From: Paracoccus mutanolyticus
GTDB lineage: Bacteria > Pseudomonadota > Alphaproteobacteria > Rhodobacterales > Rhodobacteraceae
Reading direction: 5' to 3'
DNA length: 64,000 nt
Assembly: GCF_003285265.1 (NCBI RefSeq)
Contig: NZ_CP030239.1
Coordinates: forward strand, 2,066,501-2,130,500
Shown here: piece by piece, positions 31,011 to 42,251 of the stretch
How the letters are laid out: each line of letters opens with the position of its first letter
Position numbering within the stretch: the stretch's first letter is position 1
Position numbers and translations under genes: made by a program
The notes under the pieces: model-generated
Database searches by the model: none
What the model saw: only the letters and a program-made list of their open reading frames with translations
Told to the model about the DNA's origin: nothing

Positions 31011-32607
31011 TGACAAGCGACATCTGGAACCGACTGAAGGACCATCGCCGGGCTCAGGCCGACCTGCGCATCTCGGCCCTGTTCGCCGCCGACCCCGACC
31101 GGGCGACGCGCTTTTCGACGGAAGCTGACGGCCTAACGCTCGACTGGTCCAAGACCCTGATCGACGAGACCGCGCGCGACTTGCTCCTGGAACTGGCCCA
31201 GCAGGTGCCCGCCCGCCGCGACGCCATGTTCCGGGGCGAGCGCATCAACCAGACCGAGGACCGCGCCGTCCTGCACACGGCGCTGCGCAACCTGCAGGGC
31301 TCGGTCGTGGTGGACGGGCGCGACGTGATGCCCGACGTGCGCGAGACGCATGAGCGGATGCGCGCTTCGCCGCCCGCGTGCGCGACGGGCGCTTTTCGGG
31401 GCAGGGCGGGCGGTTCACCGACGTGGTCAACATCGGCATCGGCGGATCGGACCTCGGGCCGGCGATGGCGACGCGCGCGCTCGCGCCCTGGCACGACGGG
31501 CCGCGCGTGCATTTCGTGTCGAACGTGGACGGCGCCGACATCGCCGACACGCTGAAGGGGCTTGATCCCGAAACCACGCTGGTGATCGTCGCCTCCAAGA
31601 CCTTCACCACCATCGAGACGATGACCAATGCCGAAACCGCGCGGGCCTGGATGGGGAAATCCGTCACCACGCCGGCCGCGCAATTCGCCGCCCTGTCCTC
31701 GGCCCAGGGCCGCATTGCGCAAGGCCCTGGAGGGAGAGGTCCGCTTCGACGCCTTCACGCGCGGGCGCTATTCGAGTGGGGGCCGATCGGCCTGTCGCTG
31801 ATGATCGCCATCGGCCCGGACGATTTCGACCGCTTCCTGGCCGGCGGCCTGGCGATGGACAACCATTTCTGCCAGGCGCCGCCCGAGGCGAACCTGCCGG
31901 TGATCCTGGCCCTGGTCGGGATCTGGCACCACCAGGTCTGCGGCTACGGCACCCGTGCGGTCCTGCCCTATGACAACCGCCTGGCGCGGCTGCCGGCCTA
32001 TCTGCAGCAGCTGGAAATGGAATCGAACGGCAAGGGCGTCGCCATGGACGGCAGCGCCCTGACCGTCCCCTCGGGCCCCGTGGTCTGGGGCGAGCCGGGC
32101 ACCAACGGTCAGCACGCCTTCTACCAGCTGATCCACCAGGGCACGGCGGTCGTGCCCTGCGAATTCATGGTCGCCGCGCGCGGCCATGAACCTGATCTCG
32201 ACCACCACCACCTGCTGCTGGTGGCGAACTGCCTGGCGCAGTCCGAGGCGCTGATGCAGGGCCGTCCGCTGGAAAAGGCGCTGGACCTGATGCGCGCCAA
32301 GGGCCTCGAGGGCGACGAACTCGAGCGTCAGGCCCGCCACCGGGTGTTCCCCGGCAACCGCCCCTCGACCACCCTCGTCTATCCCGACCTGTCGCCCTAC
32401 ACGCTGGGCCAGATCGTCGCGCTCTACGAACATCGCGTGTTCGTCGAGGGCGCGATCCTGGGGATCAACAGCTTCGACCAATGGGGCGTCGAACTGGGCA
32501 AGGAACTCGCGCTTCAGGTCGCCCCCCTGCTCGACGGCGAGGCCGCCCCGGGCCACGATCCCTCGACTGAACGCCTGGCCCGGCTGATCCGCGAGTTGCG
32601 CGACTGA
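31007..32607 (+). CDS. pgi: Glucose-6-phosphate isomerase (two disrupted spots)
   Basis: Interconverts glucose 6-phosphate and fructose 6-phosphate. Clear motifs: [13 protein letters not shown], the [13 protein letters not shown] stretch, [10 protein letters not shown] and the C-terminal [13 protein letters not shown] signature. One base is missing near 31364 ([12 protein letters not shown] expected). A second damaged patch at about 31700-31775 replaces the conserved DWVGGRYS region; only GRYS can be read, in another frame, so several bases are probably missing there. About 530 residues expected. Confidence 0.92.
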
Positions 32608-32618
32608 TCCCGTCCCTT

Positions 32619-32644
32619 GGCCGCGCCCCGAGGGTGGCGCGGCC
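32619..32644 (+). terminator. Strong GC hairpin after pgi
   Basis: A perfect nine-base stem GGCCGCGCC/GGCGCGGCC with an eight-base loop starts 11 bases after the pgi stop. There is no following T-run, so termination is inferred from position and stability only. Repeat copy C begins eight bases later. Confidence 0.5.
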
Positions 32645-32651
32645 GCGATTT

Positions 32652-32761
32652 GGGTATTTGAACAACAAGGAAGACCTGCCCGTGGCGCGCGGGCTTTCCC
32701 CGTTCCGGCGTCAAGGGCGGCGGGAAACGTCCTGCCCCGTTTCCTTGTTGTTCAAATATCC
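32652..32761. repeat. Dispersed inverted repeat, copy C (variant arms)
   Basis: Left arm GGGTATTTGAACAACAAGGA and A pairs with a right arm whose reverse complement is GGATATTTGAACAACAAGGA and A: 21 bases with one mismatch, around a GC-rich loop of about 68 bases. The outer GGGTATTTGAA is shared with copies A and B, but the inner arm differs and does so on both sides. It lies between pgi and metY. Confidence 0.85.
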
Positions 32762-32865
32762 ATTCCTGCCCTTGCCGCCCGTCCGAAGGGCGAAAGTTTT
32801 TCTTTGTCGTTGCAAGGGGCTGCTTCCTGTCCCACCCTCCGCCGCAGCAACTGGAGGAGTTCGCG

Positions 32866-34152
32866 ATGAGCAATGAATGGGGCTTTGACACGACGGCAAT
32901 CCATGCCGGCGCGGCGCCCGATCCCGCGACCGGGGCGCGGCAGGTGCCGATCTATCAGACCACGGCCTATGTCTTCAAGGATGCGGCCCATGCCGCACGA
33001 CTGTTTGCCCTGCAGGAGGTCGGCTACATCTATTCGCGGCTGACCAATCCCACGGTGGCCGCGCTGCAGTCGCGCATCGCCGCGATGGAGGGGGGCGCGG
33101 GCGCCATCTGCTGTTCCTCGGGCCATGCCGCACAGATCCTGGCGCTGTTCCCGCTGATGGGGCCGGGGCGCAACATCGTCGCCTCGACCCGGCTTTACGG
33201 CGGCACCGTCACCCAGTTCGCCCAGACCATCCGCCGCTTCGGCTGGAGCGCGCTCTTTGTCGATTTCGACGATCTCGACGCGCTGCGCGCCGCCGTGGAC
33301 GGGGACACCCGCGCGATCTTTTGCGAATCGATCAGCAATCCGGGCGGCTATGTCACCGACATCCCGGCGGTGGCGCGGCTTGCGGAGGATCTCGGCCTGC
33401 CGCTGATCGTGGACAACACCCTGGCCACGCCCTGGCTTTGCAGGCCGATCGAGATGGGCGCCACCCTGGTCGTGCACAGCCTGACCAAGTACATGACCGG
33501 CAACGGCACGGTGACCGGCGGCGTGGTGGTCGACAGCGGGCGCTTCGACTGGTCGGCCAGCGACCGCTTCCCCAGCCTCTCGCAGCCCGAGCCCGCCTAT
33601 CACGGGCTGACGTTCCATCAGGCCTTCGGCACCCTCGCCTTCACCTTTCACGGCATCGCCATCGGGCTGCGCGACCTCGGCATGACGCTGAACCCGCAGG
33701 CCGCCCATTACACGCTGATGGGGATCGAGACGCTGGGCTTGCGCATGGCCCGCCACGTCGAGAACGCCCGCGCGGTCGCCGAATGGCTGGAGCGCGACCC
33801 GCGCGTCGCCTCGGTCAGCTATGCGGGGCTGGAGTCCTCGCCCTGGCACGCCACCGCGCAGCGGGTCTGCCCGAAAGGGGCGGGGGCGCTCTTCACCTTT
33901 CGCATCAAGGGTGGATACGACGCGGCGGTCCGGTTGGTCGATGCCCTGAAGCTGTTCAGCCATGTGGCGAACCTGGGGGATGCGCGCTCGCTGGTGATCC
34001 ATTCCGCCTCGACCACGCACAGCCAGCTGACGGACGACCAGAAGACCGCGGCCGGGGCAGGGCCCGACGTGGTGCGCCTGTCGGTCGGGATCGAGGACGC
34101 CGCCGACCTGATCGCCGATCTGGACCAGGCGCTGGCCGCCGCGACCGGCTGA
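32866..34152 (+). CDS. metY: O-acetylhomoserine sulfhydrylase (MetY type)
   Basis: A 428-residue PLP enzyme of the Cys/Met metabolism family. GFDTTAIHAGAAPDPATGAR and the long C-terminus are typical of O-acetylhomoserine aminocarboxypropyltransferase, which makes homocysteine from O-acetylhomoserine and sulfide. The PLP lysine is in VVHSLTKYMTGNG near residue 209. ATG at 32866 follows GGAGGAG. Other PLP sulfhydrylases (MetZ) are less likely given the length. Confidence 0.92.
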   Translation: MSNEWGFDTTAIHAGAAPDPATGARQVPIYQTTAYVFKDAAHAARLFALQEVGYIYSRLTNPTVAALQSRIAAMEGGAGAICCSSGHAAQILALFPLMGPGRNIVASTRLYGGTVTQFAQTIRRFGWSALFVDFDDLDALRAAVDGDTRAIFCESISNPGGYVTDIPAVARLAEDLGLPLIVDNTLATPWLCRPIEMGATLVVHSLTKYMTGNGTVTGGVVVDSGRFDWSASDRFPSLSQPEPAYHGLTFHQAFGTLAFTFHGIAIGLRDLGMTLNPQAAHYTLMGIETLGLRMARHVENARAVAEWLERDPRVASVSYAGLESSPWHATAQRVCPKGAGALFTFRIKGGYDAAVRLVDALKLFSHVANLGDARSLVIHSASTTHSQLTDDQKTAAGAGPDVVRLSVGIEDAADLIADLDQALAAATG

Positions 34153-34173
34153 GGGCCGCGGCGGCGCGGGCGG

Positions 34174-34995
34174 TCAGTTCGCCGGGGCCTCGGGCGCCTC
34201 GCCGTCGGCGGCAGGCGCATCGGGGGCAGGCGCGTCGCCGGGCAGCAGGTCATAGACCGCGCTGACCTGGGCGGTCACCGACAGCTCGCCCGCCTCGATG
34301 GGGGTGGCGTCCGCGGCCTTGGCCTCGGCCCGCATCAGCATCGGCCGCGGCCCCTCGGCGACCGGCGCATCCGACAGCGCGCGCAGCGCGCCGAGCCGCA
34401 TCCCGGCCGCCTCGGCCATCTGCCGGCGCGGCGGCGGGCCTCGGCGATGGCGCGGGCACGGGCCTCGTCGCGGGCGGCCTCCATGTCCTCGCGGGCAAAG
34501 CCGATGCCGTTGATCTCGTTTGCGCCGGTCTCGACCAGCTTGTCCAGCACCGGGCCCAGCCGGGCCAGGTCGCGGACCCGGACCGTGACCATGTTCTGCG
34601 CGGTATAGCCCGACAGCTTCGGCGGCTGGCCCTCGGCAAAGACCATGCGCGGCGACAGGTTCAGCCCCGAGGTCTGGATGTCGCGCGCCTCGATCCCCTC
34701 GGCCTTCAGCGCGTCGATGACGGCCTGCTGGCGGGTGGCGTTCTGGGCCATCGCCTCCTGCGCGGTGGCGGCCTCGGTGCTGACGCCCAGCGAGATCGTG
34801 GCCATGTCGGGCTGGGTGGCGGACTGGCCCTCTCCGGTGACGCTCAGGCGGGCGGCGTGGGGCTTGGGATGGCCCGGCATGGCGTGATGGGCGCCCGGCG
34901 CGGGCGGCGCCCGGCGCGGGCATCTGCGCCAGGGCGGGCCCCGAGGCCAGCGCAAGAAGCGAGGCGGCGGCGATCAGGGGGCGGATAGCAGGCAT
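34174..34995 (-). CDS. SIMPL (DUF541) domain protein with signal peptide (two frameshifts)
   Basis: A secreted or periplasmic protein. The ATG at 34993-34995 opens a signal peptide (AAASLLALASGPALAQ). Frame changes near 34910 and 34430 interrupt the SIMPL domain; read across them it contains LSVTGEGQSATQPDMATISL, NATRQQAVIDALKAEGI, SGYTAQNMVTVRVRDL and GFAREDMEAARDEARARAIA. The tail is Asp/Ala/Pro-rich. About 274 residues. Family members are periplasmic and poorly characterised. Confidence 0.88.
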   Translation of the reverse strand: MPAIRPLIAAASLLALASGPALAQMPAPGAARAGRPSRHAGPSQAPRRPPERHRRGPVRHPARHGHDLAGRQHRGRHRAGGDGPERHPPAGRHRRAEGRGDRGARHPDLGAEPVAAHGLCRGPAAEAVGLYRAEHGHGPGPRPGPAGPGAGQAGRDRRKRDQRHRLCPRGHGGRPRRGPCPRHRRGPPPRRQMAEAAGMRLGALRALSDAPVAEGPRPMLMRAEAKAADATPIEAGELSVTAQVSAVYDLLPGDAPAPDAPAADGEAPEAPAN

Positions 34996-35191
34996 GTCTG
35001 TCCCTCCTTGGGTGCGGCGGGCAAAGCCGCGTCGCACCTTGTTGCAGTAAGGCCGATATAACGTCGATTTTGCGCTCCTGCTCCCTCACATTCCGGTGTT
35101 TGGCTTTTCACGCGGCGCGTTCTGCGATAGTCCGGAAGCATCATTGGGAATGTGCGCCACGGCGCCCGGAACTGTAAGGCAAAGCCTGCTG

Positions 35192-38100
35192 ATGTCGCTT
35201 GATTCCGCTACCGAATATGCCCTCTCCTTCAGCGGGGATGCGGTCCACCTGCAGCATCGCGAACGCATGCCTGCGGTTGCGGGCCACCGGCGGCCGTGGC
35301 GTCACCTGGGTTCGGTCGAATTCGACGACCCGCAGTTTCGCGACAGCCTGACGCAGCTGCGCCGGATGGCCAGCGGGCAGGATGGCGATGCCGCCCTGCC
35401 GGTGACGCTGGTCATTCCCGACGACCAGATCCTGTACACCGGCCTGACGGTGGGCCCGGCGGCCGACCGGGAAAGCGCGGTCGGCCGGGCGCTGGACGGG
35501 CTGACCCCCTATCCCATCGCCGATCTCGCCTTCGACTGGGACGGCGACGGGGAGGCGGTGCAGGTGGCCGCCGTGGCGCGCCAGACCCTGCGCGAGGCGC
35601 GCGATTTCGCCGCGCAATACGGATTCGAGGGCACGGCCTATTGCGCGGACCCGCAGGACGGCGGCTTCCCGGGCGAACCGGTCTTCGTGCTGGACCCGCC
35701 CGAGGCCCGCCGTCCGGCCTTTGCCGCGCCCAGGGCCGGGGACGAACCGCCCGAGGCACCGGCCGTGGAAACCTCCGACGCGGAAACCCCCGTCGCCGAG
35801 ACACGCGAAGACGAGACCCCCAAAGGCGAAACCCCCGACACCGACGCGCTCGACGACGAAACGCCCACCATCGCCGCATCGGGTCGAGGGCTTTCCGCCG
35901 CGCAGCTGGAACTGCCCGCCGAGATGCCGGCCGAGGAGCCCGAGCCCGAGCCCACGTCCGAACCCGAACCCCAGCCCGAGGACGTTCCCGAGCCGAAGCC
36001 CGAGCCCGAGGACGCGCCCAGGCCCGAGCCCCAGCCCGTCGAGGCGCCGGCGACCGATACCCCCGGAAAGCCCGCCGAACCGGCCGAGGCTCCGGCCGAA
36101 TCCGACCCGGTTCCCGTGGCCGATCCGCCCGCGCCCGAACAGGCCGAGGCGCCCGCATCCCAATCCGCGCGGGTGCTGCCCGTGGTGCGCCACGCGCCGC
36201 GCAGCGCGACCGCCGCCGCCCCGGCGGCCCCCCGGCCCGAGCCGACCGAGCCGCGCGCCCGCGCCGTCCATGACCGCGCCGCCTCGGCGCGTCAGGTGCG
36301 GCTGGGAAGCCCGGTGGCCGGCCGCGAGCAGCCCCCGGCCGGCCCCCGGCCCGCACCCCAGGCCGCGCTCGTCCAGACCCCGCGCCCCGATCCCGTCGCC
36401 GCCGCCGCGCCCCGCCCCGAGGCCGGCCGCCGCGGCAGTCTGGCCGGGCTTGTGGCGATGCTGGCCGCGCTGGTCCTGGGCCTGCTGCTGATCTGGAGCT
36501 TTGCCGTCCCCGGCGACGGCCCCGCCCAGGTGGTGGCCAGCGAGGAGGAGCCCGCGCCCTCGGAAACCCCGGCGACGATTCCGGCGACGCCCGCGCCGGC
36601 GCCGGCGCCGGCCGCCGATCCGGCGCCCGCTGCGACGACCCCGGCGCCCGCCCAACCCGCGCCCGCCCCATCCGCTCCGGCCGAGGCGGCGGCCGAGGAT
36701 GAGCCCGAGGACGCCGGCGCCCCCGCCCAGCTGCGCGCCGATCCGGCGGCCGAGATGGCGGCGCAGGAACCCGCCCCGGTCTCGGCGCTGACGCAGGATG
36801 AACAGCGCCGCGTGCTGATCGCCGCCGCAGCCGTCGCGGCGGCCGTGGTCCCGCCCGAAAGCCCGCGTGTCCAGCCCGCCCAACCCGCGTCCCAGCCTGC
36901 CGCCCAGCCGGCCCAGGCGGCGGCCGGCGCGGCGCTGGCCGAGACCGCACCGACCCCCGAGCGTCCCCGCGCGGCACCCGCCGCCACCGCGACCCCGGCC
37001 CGGCCCGCGCCGCAACCGGCGGCGCAGCCCGCCCCATCGCGGGCGTCTGCGCCAGCCCCGGCGACGGCTGCGAACCCGGTTGCGACCCCCGCTGCCACTC
37101 CGGCCGCGCGTCCGGCGCAGCCCGGCCTCGGCGCGCTGACCAGTTCGGCCCGGCCGCAGCTGTCCCCGCGCCGCAGCACGCCGCGCGCGACGACACCCCG
37201 CGTCGATACTCCGCCCGCCGTGCCGGCCAATCCCGTGCCCTTCGCGCAACGCGACCAGGCCGCGCGCCCGACCGCCAGCGCCCGGCCGCCCAGCCGTCCG
37301 CAACGGGCCGCGCCCGCCGCGACCCAGGCCGCCGCCCCGGCCCCCGTGCCGGCTTCGGCGATCCGGGCGAACCGCCCGCCGCCGCGGCCCGAAGGCTCGG
37401 CCCCCGACCTGATCCTGGACGAAGCCGCCGGGCTCGACCCGGCCGATCTGGACCAGATGGACGCGCTGGCCCGCGACATGCGCCGGCAGGGGCTGATCCC
37501 CGTGCCGCAGCGCGCCGCGCGCGACGCCCATCCCCCCGCCGGGTCCCGCCTGGCCGAGGCGCGGCCCCTGCGCAAGCCCGCCGGCCGGGGCGGGCGCAGC
37601 GTCAGCGACGCGGTCGCCCTCGGGGTCGATGCGGCGCTGCGCTCGGCCACGACGCAGCCGCCGCCAGACCGGCCCGACACAGCGAAGACGGCCACGACGC
37701 CCGCCCGGACCTCGGGCGGGCTTTTGCATGGCTCGCTGCGCCCGGTGGCAAGGCCCGGCCGGGACGGCGCCGCCCGCTCGGCCGGGCAGGCCGCCGAGAA
37801 GCCAGCCGGCAAGCCCAGCGAAAGCGCCATCGAAAGCGCCATTGCCGCCGCCGTCGATGCCTCGCCGGCGACCCCGGGCGGCGTCGGCCTGGCGGCGCTG
37901 GCCTCCTCGCCGCTGCCGCCGCGCCGCGCGACGCCGCTGGCCCCGTCGGCCGCTGCTGCTGCCGCCGCCGCGCCGGAAGCCGCGGCGCCCGCCGCCGCCG
38001 CCGCTGCGGCCGCGACGCCTGTGGCACCGCCCCGGCCGCCGCCGCCGCGCCGGGGCCGACGGAATCCGAAATCGCCGCCCGCCGCGCGCTCGACGAACAG

Positions 38101-38556
38101 CTTCAGGCCCAGGCCGAGGCGCGCATCCGCGCCCGCGCCGCCGCCGACGCCGCCGCCGAGGCCCAGGCCCGCGCCCAGGCCGAGGCCCGCGCCCGCGCCC
38201 AGGCCGAGGCCGAGGAGCGCGCCGCCCGCGCCCGCCGCCAGGACTTCAAGCCGCCCGAGATCGACAACGAACCCGAGATCGCCGCCAACATGGCGCGCGG
38301 CGGCACCACCGCGGCCAGCGTCGCCCGCGCCGCCACCCAGTCGCGCGGCATCGACATGGGCCGCACCACGATCATCGGCATCATCGGCGCGGGCCAGGCC
38401 AGCCGCGCGCTGATCCGGCTGCGCAACGGCAAGGTCGTCACCGTCCGGCTGGGCGACCGCATCGACGGCGGCACGATCAATTCGATCGGCAATGGCCGGC
38501 TGACCTATGTGAAATCGGGCCAGACCCGCGAATTGCGCATGCTGGACGGGAGATAG
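35192..38556 (+). CDS. Large Pro/Ala-rich single-pass membrane protein with GspL/PilM-like start and GspC/PilP-like end
   Basis: About 1,120 residues after restoring one base near 38020-38045. Residues 1-170 are globular; VIPDDQILYTGLTVG and SAVGRALDGLTPYPIADLAF resemble the cytoplasmic part of GspL/PilM proteins. Residues 185-415 are acidic Pro/Glu then Pro/Ala, about 420-440 a membrane helix, 440-950 Pro/Ala-rich, about 960-1030 an Ala/Arg/Gln helix. The last 65 residues (RALIRLRNGKVVTVRLGDRI, INSIGNGRLTYVKSG) resemble GspC/PilP periplasmic domains. ATG at 35192 matches the family start; homologs are often mislabelled translation initiation factor 2. Role unknown, probably envelope assembly. 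Confidence 0.8.
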
Positions 38557-40482
38557 ATGGAATCCTTCCTGCTGCTCGCCACGGTCTATCTGATGACCAT
38601 GGTCGTCGCCGTGCCGCTGTCCGCGCGGCTGGGGCTTGGGTCGGTTCTGGGCTATCTCATCTCGGGCATCCTGATCGGCCCGGTCCTGGGCCTGGCGGGC
38701 TCCGAGGGCGAGATGGCCGACCTGCAGATTCGGCGAATTCAGGCGCGGTGATGATGCTGTTCCTGATCGGGCTCGAGTTGAGCGGCGCGCGCTCTGGCAG
38801 ATGCGCCAGCGGCTGGTCGGGCTGGCGGGAATGCAGATCCTGGGCACCGTCGCCCTGCTGGCGCTGGTGGCGCTGGCGCTGCGGCAAAGCTGGCAGGTGG
38901 CGCTGACGCTCGGCATGATCCTGTCGCTCAGCTCGACCGCCATCGTGCTCCAGACCCTGTCCGAGAAATCGCTGATGCAGACGGCCGGCGGGCGCAGCGC
39001 CTTCGCCGTGCTGCTGACCCAGGACATCGCCGTGATCCCGATGATCGCGCTGATGCCGCTGCTGGCGCCCCGCGCCATGGCCCTGGCCGAGGAGGACCAC
39101 GGCGGCGCCGCCTTCATGCACAGCCTGCCGGGCTGGGCGGCGGCGCTGGTGACGCTGGGGGCGGTGGCGGGCGTCATCCTGATCGGCCAGTACCTGATCC
39201 GCCCGGCCTTCCGCTATGTCTATTCCGCGCGGCTGAACGAACTCGACACCGCGCTTGCGCTCCTGATCGTGGTGGGCATCGCCTCGCTGATGGAGATCGT
39301 GGGCCTCTCTCCCGCGCTCGGCACCTTCCTCGCCGGGGTGATGCTCGCGGGCTCCGAGTTCCGCCACGAACTCGAAGGCCAGATCGCCCCGTTCAAGGGG
39401 CTGCTCCTGGGCCTGTTCTTCATCACCGTGGGCGCGGGCATGGACTTCGGCCTGCTGTTCCAGATGCCGGCCCTGGTGCTGGGCGTCACCGTTGTCGTCA
39501 TCGCGATCAAGGCGCTGGTCCTGCACGGGGTTGCCCGCGTCACCGGGCTCAAGGGCCGCGACCGCACGCTTTTCACCCTGTCCTTGGCGCAGGCGGGCGA
39601 ATTCGGCTTCGTCCTCATCTCCTATGCCGTGTCGCTGGCGGTGCTGCCCCGGCCCCTGGCGCAGGGGATGCTGCTGGTCATCGCGCTCTCGATGCTGGCG
39701 ACGCCCCTTCTGTTCATCCTGTCGGACTTCATCTCGCGCCGCCTGGCCGAGGAACGCGCCGACCTGCCCCCGGACGACATCCCCGAACAGCAGCCCGTCA
39801 TCATCGCGGGCGTCGGCCGCTTCGGCCAGGTGGTGAACCGCCTCGTCACCATGTCGGGCTTCCGCACCACCGTGCTCGACCACGACCTCGAGGTCATCCA
39901 GCTCATGCGCCGCTTCGGCTTCAAGGGCTATTTCGGCGACCCGACCCGCTCCGAGATCCTGACCGCCGCCGGCCTCAACAAGGCCCGCATCCTGGGCGCG
40001 GCGCTGGACGATCGCAGGCCAACCTGCGCCTGATCCGCTATGCCAAGGAAAAGCGCCCCGACATCGTGGTGATCGCCCGCGCCCGCGACCGGGTGAACGT
40101 GTTCCAGCTTTACGACGCCAAGGCCGACCATATCGTGCGCGAAACCTTCGACAGCTCGCTGCGCGCCGGCCGCTATGTTCTGGAACACGTGGGCCTGTCG
40201 GAATACGAGGCATCCGAGCTGGAGCGCATCTTCTATCGCATGGACCGCGCCAGCCTGCGCGAACTGGCCGAGGTCTGGAAGCCGGGCGTGCCGCTGCAGG
40301 ACAATCCCGACTACATCCGTCTCAGCCGCGAAATGAACCGCCAGCTGGAACAGGCGCTGGCCCAGCGCTTCGCCCAGGGGCCCGCCGCCGGCCCGGTCAC
40401 GACGGACACCGACGACGAGGCCCCCGAACACGGCCTGCCGCCGGTCGCGCCCCGGCCCCCGGCCCGCGCCGCCGGCCGCTAG
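38557..40482 (+). CDS. Kef-type monovalent cation:proton antiporter with TrkA-N domain (three frameshift spots)
   Basis: A CPA2-family antiporter of about 640 residues: a multi-helix membrane part ([63 protein letters not shown]) and a cytosolic NAD-binding domain starting [17 protein letters not shown]. The frame is broken near 38728-38745 (LQHFGEFG expected), near 38790 and near 40015 (before [17 protein letters not shown]). It begins directly after the preceding stop. Potassium efflux is the family role; ion is not proven here. Confidence 0.9.
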
Positions 40483-40543
40483 GACGCTTGCCCCGCGCGC
40501 GCCAAGAGCCTAGAACGACCCGCGAAATGCCAGGGGAAACGCC

Positions 40544-42059
40544 ATGCTCGACCATCTGACCTATACCGCGCCGGAACCCAAGGTGATCGCCGGGGCCAAG
40601 GGCGACTGGGAACTGGTGATCGGGCTCGAGGTCCACGCCCAGGTCGCCTCGAACGCCAAGCTCTTTTCCGGCGCCTCGACCGGCTTCGGGGCGGAACCGA
40701 ACAGCCACGTGGCCTTCGTCGATGCCGCCATGCCCGGCATGCTGCCCGTCATCAACGAATTCTGCGTGGCCCAGGCGGTCAAGACCGGGCTCGGCCTCAA
40801 GGCCGCGATCAACCTGCGCTCGGCCTTCGACCGCAAGAACTATTTCTATCCCGACCTGCCGCAGGGCTACCAGATCAGCCAGCTTTATCACCCCATCGTG
40901 GGCGAGGGCGAGGTGATCGTGGACATGGGCCCCGGCGTCGCCCGCCGCGTGCGCATCGAACGCATCCACCTGGAACAGGACGCGGGCAAGTCGATCCACG
41001 ACATGGACCCGAACATGTCCTTCGTCGACCTGAACCGCACCGGCGTCGCGCTGATGGAGATCGTCTCGCGCCCCGACATCCGCGGCCCCGAGGAGGCGGC
41101 GGCCTATGTCGCGAAACTGCGCCAGATCATGCGCTATCTGGGCACCTGCGACGGCAACATGCAGAACGGCAACCTGCGCGCCGACGTGAACGTCTCGGTC
41201 TGCAAGCCGGGCGATTACGAACGCTATCAGGAAACCCAGGACTTCAGCCACCTGGGCACCCGCTGCGAGATCAAGAACATGAACTCGCTGCGCTTCATCC
41301 AGGCCGCCATCGAATACGAGGCGCGCCGCCAGATCGCCATTCTGGAAGACGGCGGCACGGTGGTGCAGGAAACCCGCCTCTACGATCCCGACAAGGGCGA
41401 GACGCGCTCGATGCGGTCCAAGGAGGAAGCCCACGACTACCGTTATTTCCCCGACCCCGACCTGCTGCCGCTCGACATCGAACAGGCCTGGGTGGACGGC
41501 ATCAAGGCCGCCATGCCCGAACTGCCGGATGAAAAGAAGGCCCGTTTCGTGCGTGATCTGGGCCTGTCGGAATACGACGCGGGCGTGCTGACCGCCGAGG
41601 TCGAGAAGCGCCGACTATTTCGAGGCAGTCGCGCAGGGCCGCGACGGCAAGATGGCCGCGAACTGGGTCATCAACGAACTGTTCGGCCGCCTGAACAAGG
41701 AGGGCCTCAGCGTCGAGACCTCGCCCGTTTCCGCCGCCCAGCTTGGCGGCGTGATCGACCTGATCGGCTCGGGCGCGATTTCCGGCAAGATCGCCAAGGA
41801 ACTGTTCGAGATCCTCTGGACCGAGGGCGGCGACCCCGCCGCCATCGTCGAGGAACGCGGCATGAAACAGGTCACCGACCTGGGCGCCATCGAAAAGGCG
41901 GTGGACGACATCATCGCCGCGAACCCCGCGCAGGTGGAAAAGGCGCGTGCCAACCCCAAGCTTGCGGGCTGGTTCGTGGGCCAGGTCCTGAAGGCCACCG
42001 GCGGCAAGGCCAATCCGGCGGCGGTGCAGGAAATGGTGGCGAAAAAGCTGGGCGCGTAA
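40544..42059 (+). CDS. gatB: Asp/Glu-tRNA(Asn/Gln) amidotransferase subunit B (one frameshift near 41610)
   Basis: GatB with GatA and GatC amidates Glu-tRNA(Gln) and Asp-tRNA(Asn). Visible: [51 protein letters not shown] and [11 protein letters not shown]. An extra C near 41610 (AAGCGCC for AAGGCC) moves the frame; beyond it [20 protein letters not shown] and the tail domain to KKLGA are intact. About 504 residues. No gatA or gatC nearby. Confidence 0.94.
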
Positions 42060-42168
42060 CGGCGTGCCAACGGGGGGCATCATCGCCAGCCACCCCCGCC
42101 TTGAACGGGCCAGCCGCTGTCAGACCGGCTGTTTCGGGGTCGGGGTGCCCAAGGCGACCCGACCCTGG

Positions 42169-42208
42169 CCGCCCGGCCCTGCGCCTGCCGGGAACCGGGG
42201 CCGGGCGG
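42169..42208 (+). terminator. Eleven-base GC hairpin after gatB
   Basis: CCGCCCGGCCC (42169-42179) and GGGCCGGGCGG (42198-42208) form a perfect stem with an 18-base loop in the 192-base gap between gatB and the DUF2254 gene. It lacks a T-run; termination is inferred from position. The rest of the gap shows nothing I can name. Confidence 0.4.
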
Positions 42209-42251
42209 CGGCGCTTCCCCCCGCGATACCGCAGCACTACAAGGATCGCCC

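Noticed and set aside
32780..32865. SAM-responsive riboswitch upstream of metY
   Set aside because: The leader has a GTTGC/GCAAC pair around 32805-32850 but I could not match the conserved core of SAM-II or other SAM classes; a covariance search would decide.
35141..39177. Very long minus-strand open frames (over 850 codons) opposite the Pro/Ala-rich protein and the antiporter
   Set aside because: They are shadows of high-GC coding sequence on the plus strand, are low-complexity Gly/Arg/Ala text, and have no recognisable domain or ribosome site.
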